A stretch of 64,000 bases of DNA, from the NCBI GenBank assembly GCA_024803745.1, contig JANJXV010000030.1:2995001-3059000 (forward strand). The letters are read 5' to 3'. Position numbers and translations under genes: made by a program. The notes beneath the pieces are model-generated. The model searched no databases, was not told the DNA's origin, and saw only the letters and a list, made by a program, of their open reading frames with translations. Positions 34,890 to 45,431 of this stretch are shown piece after piece. Origin of the DNA: Megascapheus bottae. Taxonomy: Eukaryota > Chordata > Mammalia > Rodentia > Geomyidae. Every line of letters starts with the position of its first letter. Positions within the stretch are counted from its first letter, which is position 1.

Positions 34890-35402
34890 TAAGAGCCAAT
34901 GCAAAGGAGAGAAATATGGAGTCCCTTTCATGAGCTGGAAGAACACATTCAAGATGGGAGAATAAATAGTATAGCTCATTATTTTTATACTCCTTCCTAC
35001 CAAAGGATCTAGTACGGAGTACTGAATTTTAGGGCCTCAAATAAACTGCTCCAGTGAGCCCAGAAATAGAGAAGAAAAGAGAAGAGAGAGAAAAGGATAC
35101 ACAGGAGGAGAGCACTTAAATTCAAGGCTGTCCTTGGTGTGGCAATTTATTATCCAATATTATGAGAAATTAGCTCAAGCTCTTGAATTCTATGGTTATT
35201 AATAAAACCACATACGTGCCTTCCCAAACCCATATTTTGTAACCACACGACCCAACTTGTCTTAAGTGTCTCATGGCTGTCTTGTGCCCTTGTTCCCTCT
35301 GTGAACGAACAGTGTGACCCTGTCTCCTCAGAGCTTGCATTTTCATCTCAAATGTTCCCACCCTTGTAAAATCTTTCCCCAAAGTTGATCATCTATTTTC
35401 TC
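34890..35402. other. No gene or repeat recognised
   Basis: Non-coding sequence with a short GA-rich patch near 35070-35095. Confidence 0.4.
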
Positions 35403-35404
35403 TT

Positions 35405-35606
35405 CCTTTTTTGGTGAGTGGAAGACAGTTCTAGGATTTGAACACAGGACCTTCTTCTACTTCCTGGCATGGCCCTCTGCCACTTGAACCACTATCCGGG
35501 ATTTTTGCTAGAATTTTTGGAGCTGGAATAAAGAAAGCTTTTCTGCTGGATCCCCCTGCTCTGGTTAGCTAGGATTATAGACAAGAGCCACTGGCTTCAG
35601 TCATTT
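35405..35606 (-). mobile_element. Diverged SINE, minus strand
   Basis: AGGATTTGAACACAGGACCT, 'tctgccacttgaaccactatcc' and TAGCTAGGATTATAGACAAG are all reverse-oriented. It abuts an L1 fragment. Confidence 0.6.
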
Positions 35607-35609
35607 AAA

Positions 35610-36290
35610 GCAGATGTACAGGAGGGTTGCAGTTGCATACGTCAGGTCATGAGTACAATTCTTTTTTAACAGTGTCACCTTCTGTCTCATTTTCTCCAGC
35701 ATTTTCCCTCTCATTTCCACCCCCACGAGTTGTATAGTTTATTTTCAACAGCTTGTCTATGGAGTATCACTGCTGCATTTCATCACTCTTTGGGTTCCCC
35801 CAGTTCTGTGCTCCCCCTCCCCCAAATAGATTATCTCACATACAAGGCAGAAAGCACAGAAATCAAAAACAGAAACAAAGGCAGGGGGCAGAATGCAAAA
35901 TAACAAAACATCCTCTCGTTTCCGCGTCCGTAGTTCATTGATAACCAGCATTTTATGTGGTCGTGTGCACACAACAATTGTGATCCCCTTTCAGGCACTG
36001 GTGGGTCGTAGGGAAGTTCTCTGTTTAGTCTCTTGAGGAACTTCCATTCTGTTTTCCAGAGTGATTGAACAAGTTTACATTCCCATCACCGCATCCCCAC
36101 CAACACCTGTGATGGTTAGTTTTCATGATCATGACCATTTTAACTGGGATGAGGTAGAGACTCAGTGTTGTTTCGATTTGAACATTTCATCATGTGTCTA
36201 TTGGCCATTCTTCTGAGGAGTCTTTAGCTCAATTATTAATTGGGTTATTGTTTCTTTGAGGGTTTGTTTTTTTGGGGGGGTTACTTCTTT
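35610..36290 (-). mobile_element. L1 fragment with 3' UTR and part of ORF2, minus strand
   Basis: The left part (35610-35980) resembles the reverse L1 3' UTR ('ggagggttgcagttgcatacgtcagg'). From about 36000 the reverse ORF2 signature appears: TCTTGAGGAACTTCCATTCT, 'ttccagagtgattgaacaagtttacattccc' and 'tgggatgaggtagagactcagtgttgtttcgatttg'. Compared with the 37.7-kb copy, the ORF2 segment joins the UTR after an internal loss of several hundred bases. Confidence 0.65.
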
Positions 36291-36292
36291 GA

Positions 36293-37298
36293 GCTCTAAG
36301 TGTATTTTAGACATGATTTCTGATGCTATTTAAAAACATTAATGATAAAAATAATGTATTTTGGATAAACCCACACAGGTAACAAGGTGACAAAAAATAT
36401 CAATAAAATTCCATGAATAAGGATAGTCAGTAGTCCCTGACATGCTGCCTTCTTAAATTAGTGTTTTGAAAGGCATACTGTTCTCCAAAAAACAATCAAA
36501 AAGAAAAATGGGTAGATGATTAGTGTACTTCATCGACTTCCCCTGTATTTCATATGAAATCATGTGACTTCTTTTATATCTTTCGATATTCATAGAAAAT
36601 AAGATTTGGAGATTTTTATGTGAACCCATCACCCACATAAAACATAATTAATGTGATAGTTGATCTCTTTTAGGCCATCACAGTTATTTTAGAATAACAA
36701 ATGCAGTAGTTCCTCTCATTGCCATCACAGCTATTTTAAATAATTTGCTTTCATAAGCAAAGCATTAAGACATCCTTATAAATAATTCTTGTGCACATCC
36801 AGTGCTAATTCAGTAAGACAAATTCCTAGAAGAATTCCTGGGCATGTACATTTTTAATACTCTAGAAGCCTCCTGCCAAATGGGCCCCTGGGGAGATTGC
36901 GTCATCTTGCTCTTCTGCCAGCAAAACATTTCCACGGTGCCTCTTGTGCAGAAGTGGGGCTCGTGGCCTGCGATGATTTATTCAGTGGTCCCTCTTTCCC
37001 TCTAGGCTGCGCCCGCTCTATAGAAGTAGCCAAGCCCCCAGCATTTTCCACCCGAAGCTCTAGCCAGAGCCTGCCATGACAAATAAGTGCAGAAGGAATT
37101 GCTTTTGCTTCTCATTTCTTTCCAATCCATTTCCATGTTTCCTATAAGCAGATTCTTAATCATTGATATTGAACACAGCATTTCTCTTACAACATTACAT
37201 ACTCTGTGATTTCAGTATATTTATTTTATGACTGTCTTTGATCTGGCTTAGGTCAAATTTTCTCTTCTATCCATTGTTAATTATATATAGAATGAATA
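36293..37298. other. AT-rich non-coding sequence
   Basis: No gene recognised; a GC-richer patch at 36880-37080 has no supported exon. Confidence 0.4.
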
Positions 37299-37299
37299 T

Positions 37300-37692
37300 A
37301 GTTATGCATGTTAAAGAGTTATCTATATATATGTATAGATATGATTCATGTATTATATGCAATTATGCAATATAGGTTTATATTTATATAAATATATGAT
37401 TATATATCAATCATATGATTATATAACTATATAATAATATAATTATAAAATGCAATGAAATCTATATCATATACCTTATATTAGATAAAATATATTTTTG
37501 TATATAATAATATCACATGTAATATATTATATCATATATAATTATATATGGGACACATGATTATATCTAATTATGTAATGATATGATAAGGCATATATCA
37601 TTATATATTATATTATATTATTATATATTATATTATAAAATATCATTACATATATATGATATATTACATCATTGTATAATATCTGATGTTAT
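37300..37692. repeat. AT-rich TATA-type simple repeat, left block
   Basis: Almost pure A/T with ATATAT, ATTATATA and TATATCAT units over about 390 bp. It directly borders the L1 3' end, and a similar block lies on the other side of that L1. Confidence 0.85.
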
Positions 37693-37694
37693 AT

Positions 37695-39465
37695 CTTTTT
37701 TCATATATTTTTATTGTAATTAATAGAAGGGTTACATTATATTTGCCAGATAGAAGGTACGTTAATTCACATACATTGATACCCTTTCTCATGTCTTGGT
37801 CCCCATTTCCCTTCCCCCCACCCCTACTCCTGATCTTGTTTTCCCCCCATCTCTATCCAATTTCAAATAACCAAATACTAATATATCCAATATATCAGAT
37901 AACAAAGTAAGATACTGTAACAATATGAGATAATCAAGGGATAGCAAAAGAGATGAAAGATAACATAGTACATTAAGGACAACAATCAATCATCATATGG
38001 CTTTTGTTTCTGTATCCTAGAGGTCCTTTCATTTAGCATCATACTATATGGCCTTATGTATCTAGGTTTTGCTCTATTGCAAATCTCTGCTAGGAGAGAC
38101 CAAGGTTTCTACTGATGATGACAAATGAGGGAAACCATTGAGCCTATCTTCCTTTGAGTCTGGCTTAGTTCACTTAATATGATCTTTTCTAAGTCTTTCC
38201 ATTTCCTAACAAATGGGGCGATGTCATTCTTTCTGACAGCAGCATAGAATTCCATTGTGTACAGATACCACAACTTGTTGATCCACTCATCAACTGAGGG
38301 ACATCTGGGTTGGTTCCATATCTTTGCTATGGTAAATAGTGCTGCAATGAATATCGTTGTGCTAGTGGATTTAGTATGCCCTTGTTTCTGGATGGTTGGG
38401 TAAATGCTAAGTAGTGGGATTGCTGGGTCATAGGGGAGCTCTGTTTAGTCTTTTGAGGAACTGCCATACTGCTTTCCATAGTGGTTGAACGAGTTTGTAC
38501 TCCCACCAGCAGTGTAGTAGTGATCCCTCCTGGCCACATCCTCTCCAGCATCTGTTGTTACTAGTTTTCTTCATCCTGGCCATTCTAACTGGAGTGAGGT
38601 GGAATCTTAGAGTTGTTTTGATTTACATTTCTTTTATGACCAGAGATGTTGAGCATTTCTTCATGTGTCCTAGGCCATTTTTGTTTCTTCTTCAGAGAAG
38701 ACTCTCTTTAAGTCTTTGGCCTATTTTTTAATGTGATGGTTGTTACTTTGGAGGTTAGTTTTGGAGTGATTCAATTTTTTGAGCTATTGATATATTTTAG
38801 ATATTAGGCCTTTGTCAGTTGTATGGTTGGTGAAGATCTTCTCCCACTCTGTAGGCTTCCTAATTAGTTTACTAGCTATGTCCTTTGCCATACAAAAGCT
38901 CTGCAGTTTATTGCAGTCCTACTTATCCAGACTTTCTCTGATTTGTTGTGATTCTTGGTCCTTATTAATAAAGTTTCCACCTGTGCCATGGAGGCCTAGT
39001 GTATCTCCTATTCCTTCTTGTAAAGTTTTCAGAGTGTCGGCTTTTACCTACAGGTCTTTGATTCATTTGGAGTTCATTCTAGTACAGGGTGACAAAGAAG
39101 GATCCAACTTTAGTTTTTTGCAGGTGCTTAACCAGTTCTGCCAGCACCACTTGTTGAAGAGGCTGTCTTTCTTCCATTCCATTTTTTTTGGCTCCCTTGA
39201 CAAAGATTAGGTGGCCATAGGTCTGTGGTTTAATATCTGGGTCTTCAGTTCTATTCCATTGGCCTTCAGGCCTGTTCTTGTGCCATCACCAAGCTGTTTT
39301 GATGATTATAGATCTGTAATAGAGTCTAAAGTTTGGTATTGAAATTCCTCCTGTGCTGTTCTTTCTGCTAAGGAGTGTTTTTGCTATACAGGGTCTTTTA
39401 TTATTCCATATGAAATTTTGGATTGCCTCTTCTATTTCTTTAAAGAATGACTTTGGGATATTGAT
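37695..39465 (-). mobile_element. L1 insertion of about 1.8 kb (3' UTR plus C-terminal ORF2), minus strand
   Basis: The element is 3'-to-5' from left to right. 37695-38040 is 3' UTR. 38040-38240 encodes the ORF2 C-terminus on the minus strand. Further right come the reverse signatures GGAACTGCCATACTGCTTTC, 'ttgatttacatttcttttatgacc', 'cttctcccactctgtaggcttcc' and 'ccagcaccacttgttgaagagg'. The 5' part of ORF2 and all of ORF1 are missing (5' truncation). Several in-frame stops make it inactive. It is the longest mobile element in the window. Confidence 0.9.
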
Positions 39466-39602
39466 GGGTATTATATTATAGTATAAAATAATATATTATG
39501 TAATCATATAGCACATGTTTTATATAGTTATTATATGTTATATAATACATAACATATATGATAGCAATTATATAATGTATATTTTATATTATGATGTGTT
39601 TA
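39466..39602. repeat. AT-rich TATA-type simple repeat, right block
   Basis: TATTATATTATAGTATAAAA and similar sequence. Together with 37300-37692 it looks like one AT-rich locus split by the L1. Confidence 0.8.
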
Positions 39603-39604
39603 TG

Positions 39605-40746
39605 TTTCAGTTATTTAATTTCGGCATCTAGAGAAGCTAGCTATAATGTATTTCATTGAAGAGCTTATGTTGTGTATTGTTAAACAATTATTTCTATTAC
39701 ATAGCCAATGAGCAATAGAGCAATACAGAAACAAAGAATTGAGGAAGTCCTCAGGAGTTGAGATTATACTTTTTTAAACATTCAGAAATTGTAGCAACAA
39801 ATCTCTCCATTAAATCCAGATTTTGAAGGTGGTTTCCTGTTTTAAAACTTCCTCCCTGAGGAACCACCGATGTAGTAGGTGTCTTCCAGTATTTCCAATG
39901 TAGAGTCTGACTGTAGCCAACTGATTTCTGAGTGTTATAACACAGGATGGGTTCTAGTCGGGGATTGGTGTTATTGCAGCAAGAGTGAAGCTAAAATGCC
40001 TGGCTTAAGAAGTGGATTCATTTCATGAATGTGATTTCTTCTAAAAAAGGGATACCAAGACCTGCAGACATTGATCTGTGCTCGTATTCTAAGTGGCACA
40101 ACCTTTTATAGAGTGATGCCCTCAAATTATTGTGCAGATATATCTTATGCCATGCCAAACCAAACATACCTATGTATGTTCACATGACAAGCATGGATAT
40201 GTTCCAAAACAAGTTGAAAGTTGAAAATAGAACAATGTACATAAGAATAAATTATTCACCCTACAAGGGCATCAATTATGCATTGCAGTAAACAATCTTG
40301 GAGTCTGCAAAAGTTCTCAGAGTGTTGCTAATTCTCCTCAGGGGTCTGGCTGTGGCCCGGCAGAAGCCGACTGGAGGTGGATTTACAGGAACAGGAGACT
40401 GGGGGACATGAGTGCCTGCAGAGGAGAAAACAGCAGGAGATATAAATATGCAGGAACCTGAGGTTAAATTGTGAGACTCACACCTGTGGAAAGAATGAGG
40501 GAGGGCCTTCCGGTTGTAGTGCAGTGCAGTTGAGAGAAGGCCCTGGCCTAAGTTATGGGCAATAGATAATGTAATAAGAGGAAAAAGAAAGTTCAAATGT
40601 TTCCTTGCACTCTTAATGCCCAAAACACTTGAGCGTGCCAAGATGTGGGGAACTTTCCACTTGAGTGACACAGTTCCTCAGAGGATACTACGTGTCCCAC
40701 ATTTGAATTTCAGAGAACTCTCAGAAACACTTTCCTTAGTTTACCT
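39605..40746. other. No gene or repeat recognised
   Basis: AT-rich to 40250. A minus-strand open frame at 40276-40671 has no splice support. Confidence 0.4.
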
Positions 40747-40747
40747 A

Positions 40748-40788
40748 TTTATTATTATTATTATTATTATCATCATCATCATCATTGT
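40748..40788 (+). repeat. ATT then ATC trinucleotide repeat
   Basis: About eight ATT units followed by five ATC units. Confidence 0.85.
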
Positions 40789-40789
40789 T

Positions 40790-41945
40790 AGTAACAGTAG
40801 TAATAGTTCATAAACATCAGTTATTTGCGCGGTAGTTTCCTTTGCACATATCCATTTTCGTACACTGTGAATGAAATCACCTGTCATCATTGTAATGTCA
40901 GATGAGACGATAACGTAGTTCCCAGTTTCCTCCTCTCTTGTTTTTCAGACAGGAAGTTGAAAATGCACCCAGATTGCTTACCTTCATTGTGACATAGTTG
41001 TGAAAGCACCTGTTGCAATTAGAACTACTCTCAGGTGAATTAGTGGACAGCAATTAAATGTCCTCTAGGTTGCCCTATGCTGTCTGGCCAGCATGATGGA
41101 AACCTGTTTTTCAGAGAAGTGGCATGACAATTGGATAAAGAAGGAAACAAGTAGAAACCTTGGTTCCTTAGCCTTTGTGGCAGTCGGCTCCAGGAATCCT
41201 CAGAAGACCCAAATCCACACACGCTCCTGTTAGAGTTTCCTATTTGCCATATCCATTCTCTCCTACGCCTATTTAAACCATCTCCACACTACTTTTACAA
41301 TGCCTAATATAAATGTAAATGCCCTGTAAACATCGCTGTGCTGTATTATTTAGGAAATAGTCACAAGCAAATGTTCTGTGTTCGCTGCAGATGCAATAGT
41401 TGTTCAAAGGTTTCCATCCATAAGCGTGGACTTCACAGAAACATGAAAAGAAGAAGCGGTATAAGCACAGAATGGAATCTGTGGTATGTTCCAGGCAGTA
41501 AATGTGATGAATGACAAGGAGAAATCAGTGAAAGATGACAAAATCGTCAAACACTGATTATTTACAGATTAAAAAAAAAAACCTGTCCTGAGCCAATTAC
41601 AGTGTAAGCAGATTAGCTTCCTTTGCAAGCCAATTCCTTTATGTCTATCTTTGCTTTATATATGCTTGCTACAAATTCTATAAAAAGACCTCTCAGAGAA
41701 TGTGCTCTATTTACATAGACGCAGATAATAATTCCTTTAACAGGATAAGCTCTATGGATGGGATTTATGTTCTATTTGCAATGTAATTTCACCCAGCACC
41801 TCTAAGTATGTGGTGACTTCTCCCCTGGAAGCTATTAATAAATACTGTCTTCTATCTTCTTTTCCCATCTATTCTTCATTGGCAAAGATGTCTGCATGTC
41901 CCAGAGACTTCTTTTTCCTCTAGGGATAAATTCTCTTCAATTCCT
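40790..41945. other. AT-rich sequence, possible conserved element at 41580-41800
   Basis: The 41580-41800 part is repeat-free with paired motifs such as GAGCCAATTACAGTGTAAGC and 'ctttgcaagccaattcc'. No exon recognised. Confidence 0.3.
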
Positions 41946-41946
41946 T

Positions 41947-42144
41947 CACCTTCTCTCTTCTTTCCTTGTTGATTAGGGATTAAACACAAGGTTGCTGACA
42001 TGGTAAGCATTTTATCTACCACTGAGCTATACCTACCAATCCCTCCACCTTCTCTCTTCCTTCCTTGTTGATTAGGGATTAAACACAAGGTTGCTGACAT
42101 GGTAAGCATTTTATCTACCACTGAGCTATACCTACCAATCCCTC
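41947..42144. repeat. 99-bp tandem duplication containing minus-strand SINE sequence
   Basis: The sequence from CACCTTCTCTCTTC to ACCTACCAATCCCTC occurs twice, at 41947-42045 and 42046-42144, with a period of 99 bp and one visible mismatch (CTTCTTTCC versus CTTCCTTCC). Each unit includes GGGATTAAACACAAGGTTGC and 'gtaagcattttatctaccactgagcta', a reverse ID-like head. The near identity suggests a recent duplication. Confidence 0.9.
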
Positions 42145-42149
42145 TCTTA

Positions 42150-42655
42150 CGTTTTCAAAGTAAGTTTTAGCAAATACCTTCCATACCACTGCTTTTCTCC
42201 ATTTATTAGAAATATGAGATTTCCCCTCTGAAACATAAAATATATAAGTGCTAAATTTGCTTAAAAGATGTAATCCTGATTTGAGGATATTTCCTAAATT
42301 TGACAGCTGAGGTTTTACTTTATACAAGCAGTTTTACTAAGCAAAGTATCACTCTCTAGTTGTATAAATAGATAAGCAGAAAATACGCATGGGGTTAGTT
42401 ATACCAGTTTAGTCATATGAACAAGAACTAAGTTTGCTTAGCCAGAATTGATTTGTCATGATTCTGAGTCTTCATCCTCTTCAAAAGAAACTTTTTGTAC
42501 TTTTGTTCTTGTGCCAGAACATGAGTACTTTTTGTTTTACTGTTTTGTGTTTATAAATATAATGCTTCCAAGATTTTTTTTATAAGTCAGCTCTTTATTT
42601 TGTATATTCACACATTTCATAGCTGCTTGCAGGGCCCATGGAAAGAATGGTTGAG
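42150..42655. other. AT-rich non-coding sequence
   Basis: Nothing recognised. Confidence 0.4.
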
Positions 42656-42657
42656 CT

Positions 42658-42746
42658 ATAGGAAAATGGATGTAGTTCTGCGGTAAAGTGCTTGCTGAGC
42701 ATAGCCAGGGCTCTAGTTTTAATCCCTAGTACCAAGTATTAAAAAG
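42658..42746 (+). mobile_element. ID-like SINE whose tail runs into a GGA repeat
   Basis: 'tgtagttctgcggtaaagtgcttgctgagcatagccagggc' is an ID head and TTTTAATCCCTAGTACCAAG the end. The tail AAAAAGGAGGAGG merges into the next microsatellite. Confidence 0.7.
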
Positions 42747-42918
42747 GAGGAGGAGGAGGAGGAGGAGGAGGAGGAGGAGGAGGAGGAGGAGGAGGAGGAG
42801 GAAGGGAGAAAACAGGAAGAAGAGGAGGAGGAGGAAGAGGAGGAGGAGGAGATGAAAGAGGGAGAGGGTACAGTGGGAAGAAGAACGAGAGGGAGAGGGA
42901 AAAAGGAGAAAAGGAGAG
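42747..42918 (+). repeat. GGA microsatellite and GA-rich extension
   Basis: About 18 consecutive GGA units (to about 42801), then interrupted GGA/GAA/GAGGGA. The minus strand is polypyrimidine. Confidence 0.9.
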
Positions 42919-42950
42919 GGGAAGATGAATTTTAAAAATCAGAAGGAAGG

Positions 42951-43146
42951 GGCTGGGAGTTTGGCCTAGTGGTTAAAGTGCTTGCCTAGCATGCATGAAG
43001 ACCTGGGTTCGATTCCTCGGTACCACATACATAGAAAAAAGCCAGAAGTGGTGCTGAGGCTCAAGTGGTAGAGCTCGAGCCTTGAGAAAGTCCAAGGACA
43101 GTGCTCAGGCCCTGAGCTTAAGCCCAGGACTGGCAAAAAAAAAATC
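42951..43146 (+). mobile_element. IDL-Geo dimeric SINE, near full length
   Basis: Left monomer: GGCTGGGAGTTTGGCCTAGT, 'aaagtgcttgcctagcatgcatgaag' and GGTTCGATTCCTCGGTACCA (tRNA-type A and B box regions). Right monomer: AGCCAGAAGTGGTGCTGAGG, 'ggtagagctcgagccttgag', 'acagtgctcaggccctgagc' and an A-tail. A related flank (AAATCAGAAGGA before, AAATCAAGGAAA after) may be a mutated target-site duplication. Confidence 0.85.
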
Positions 43147-43149
43147 AAG

Positions 43150-43905
43150 GAAAAAATTATTTGGTGAGTGCTTATTTGCTTTCTGGATCGATAAAATATC
43201 AAAATAGATTATTTCTATTAAATAAGCAAATGCTCTAAAATAGGTAAGATACAAAAAATAAAGTCAGATGAATTTTTCATATGTATAATGCATTTCAACG
43301 TGCTGTCAGTACTTTCTGAGATTTTACATTTATGCCACCAATTTGCTGAACAATCATTTCTGTAGAACTTTTAAGGTATTTTATGTTATAAGGTTTCTTA
43401 ATTACATAGCATGAAATAAAGTAAGTCCCTTCAGACATTTTAGAGGCTCCATTTTATACATTCAATCCTACTTTTCTCTCCTTTCGTCTTGACAAAATTA
43501 ATTTTCCAAGAACTAATCAACAAATGAATGATGGCAGAAACATTTATGAATCCCAGTTTCTCAAAAGGGCAGTTTATCTCAGATAGAGAAAAGTAAATGG
43601 CTCCACCTTTGTTTGAAACCATAATGTCTGTAACTAATTAATTAACAAATAGATAACAAAACAAAGACTATTCCTTTTTCCCTAAGGTAGTGTCAGAGAT
43701 GAGATCACACAGTACTCACATACCACAGGCTCTGGGTGACTATGAATAAATAATAGCTGGTTGCATTAGCATGGCAGTTATACAAGGCATTAACTTCCAA
43801 CCAATGCCAAATTTCCTTTTCTACAGGTAACCTAATCTTCATTAGCTTTCTTGGTGAGACAGGGTCCATACTGAAAGACCTTGGTGACAGTCTTCTATCC
43901 TAATG
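43150..43905. other. No gene or repeat recognised
   Basis: AT-rich non-coding DNA. Confidence 0.4.
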
Positions 43906-43910
43906 ATCGT

Positions 43911-43970
43911 CATTCCGGTTCATTCTGGTTTATTCTGGCTCATTCTGGTTCATTCCAGCTGGTTCCAGCT
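43911..43970 (+). repeat. 10-bp minisatellite, six units
   Basis: Consecutive units CATTCCGGTT, CATTCTGGTT, TATTCTGGCT, CATTCTGGTT, CATTCCAGCT, GGTTCCAGCT with exact 10-bp register. Confidence 0.8.
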
Positions 43971-43974
43971 TAAT

Positions 43975-44550
43975 CCTGTGCCTTGTTCCCCTGTGAGCTG
44001 TGATGATCTCCTAGCATGTGTCATGCTGGAACCAAAGCCTCCACTGTGAGCTGACGGGGGCCAGGCCTCCGGGGGTCTGGATTGACTCTCTTCGTCTTTC
44101 TTCTTTCCTCTCTTGGGGCATCTGTGCCTTGGTTTGCACATGGCCACCTCCATGGCGGGGATCTCAGGGATCTTAGAATGCACCTTGCATTCTAAGTGCT
44201 GAAGCTCACTTCTGAAAAAGCTGCTTCCAGTCGACTCTTGGGTAGCACTTACCTGGAAGTACTCTATGCTCTTGACATTACACTGACTTACGTGTGTTCA
44301 TAGAACGCTGTGCTGTCAGCAGGAATGTGGCATGGACTGTGCTTATTGGGCATGCAGATATGGCAATCTGGGAATAAACATCAGAAAGTCTATCTATCTT
44401 TGTGTGTTCCCTACCCCCAGTCTGTTTTAAAGTATTTTTAATCCTAGAGAGAAAGGACTACATTTGGGAGAGAAACAAACAAACAAACAAAAAAACCCAG
44501 TGTTTTTGTACTTGCCCCCTGCCAAAGTGGGTGATTAAATTTGTGAATTT
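43975..44550. other. Non-coding sequence beside the 10-bp minisatellite
   Basis: A minus-strand open frame (43950-44183) is rich in Lys, Arg, Pro and Ser but has no recognised relative. An (AAAC)n run lies at 44474-44490. Confidence 0.4.
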
Positions 44551-44552
44551 TT

Positions 44553-44792
44553 CTGGGGGTTGATGGCTCACGCCTGGATTCCTGGCAGCTTAGGAGGCTG
44601 AGATGTGAGGATCCTGGGTCAAAGCCAGCCCAGGTCAGAAAGTCCGTGAGACTCTTATCTCCAGTTAACTACACAGGAAAAGCTGGAAGTGACACTGTGG
44701 CTCATCTGGTAGAGCACTAGGCTTGAGCACAAAGAGGCTCAGGGACAGTACCCAGGCCCTGAGTTCAATCCCCGCTCTCCCCCCAAACAGGA
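44553..44792 (+). mobile_element. SINE (B1/Geo type)
   Basis: GATGGCTCACGCCTGGATTC, 'aggaggctgagatgtgaggatcctgggtcaaagccagcc', then the Geo half AGCTGGAAGTGACACTGTGG to GAGTTCAATCCCCGCTCTCC. Nearly full length. Confidence 0.85.
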
Positions 44793-44925
44793 TTTTTTCC
44801 TTAATTTGTACTTTTTCTCTTCTACCTGGATTATGTTCAGTTCTTTTCCCATGTGACCTCATAAAGAGACACACACCTTGAAAACTGAGTGCTTGTTTTT
44901 CCTTTTTAACACTTATACTTGTTGG

Positions 44926-45128
44926 CCAGGTGCCGATGACTCACGCCTGTAATCCTAACTACTTAGGAGGCTGAGAGCTGAGGGCCAGGGCAGGGAAGTC
45001 TGTGAGACTCATATCTAAAATGTACCATCAAAAGATGGTAGTGGAGCTGTGAGAGAGCACTAACCTTGAGCCCCCAAAAGCTCAGAAAAGTACTATGCCC
45101 TGAGTACAAGCCCTAGGACCAGCTCTCG
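44926..45128 (+). mobile_element. SINE (B1/Geo type) with internal deletions
   Basis: AGGTGCCGATGACTCACGCC, TGTAATCCTAACTACTTAGG, then a shortened middle and a Geo half ending in 'tgccctgagtacaagcc'. Confidence 0.8.
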
Positions 45129-45190
45129 ATCTAAATAAGTGTGCAAGTACAAGATGCTTCATTCAACTCCCTTTTCTTCTTGAGAACTGA

Positions 45191-45430
45191 AGAAATGCAC
45201 AGATGGGCCGGGAGTTTGGCCTAGTGGTTCAAGTGCTTGCCTAGCAAGCATGAAGACCCAGGTTCGATTCCTTGGTACCACATACTTAGAAAAAGCCAGA
45301 AGTGGTGTTGAGGCTCAAGTGGTAGAGCTCTAGCCTTGAGAAAAATCCAAGGACAGTGCTCAGGCCCTGAGCTCAAGCCCAGGAGTGGCAAAAAAAAAAT
45401 AAGAAAAAAAAAAAAAAAGAAATGCACAGA
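45191..45430 (+). mobile_element. IDL-Geo SINE with perfect 13-bp target-site duplication
   Basis: The element body is 45204-45417. The direct repeat AGAAATGCACAGA flanks it exactly at 45191-45203 and 45418-45430. The left monomer has GTGCTTGCCTAGCAAGCATG and GGTTCGATTCCTTGGTACCA; the right has AAGCCAGAAGTGGTGTTGAG and 'acagtgctcaggccctgagctcaagccc'. A long A-tail follows. Intact tail and duplication mark it as one of the youngest insertions here, copied by L1 machinery as is usual for SINEs. Confidence 0.95.
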
Positions 45431-45431
45431 C

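Noticed and set aside
38812..39210. Plus-strand frame of 132 codons
   Set aside because: It is antisense to L1 ORF2 sequence.
41947..42144. CRISPR-like direct repeats
   Set aside because: Only two units without spacers, in mammalian DNA; a simple tandem duplication.
42951..43040. tRNA gene resemblance (GGTTCGATTCC B-box)
   Set aside because: It is the head of a SINE with a Geo tail and A-tail; no full cloverleaf can be drawn.
43950..44183. Minus-strand basic Pro/Ser-rich frame
   Set aside because: Short, runs into the 10-bp minisatellite, no homologue recognised.
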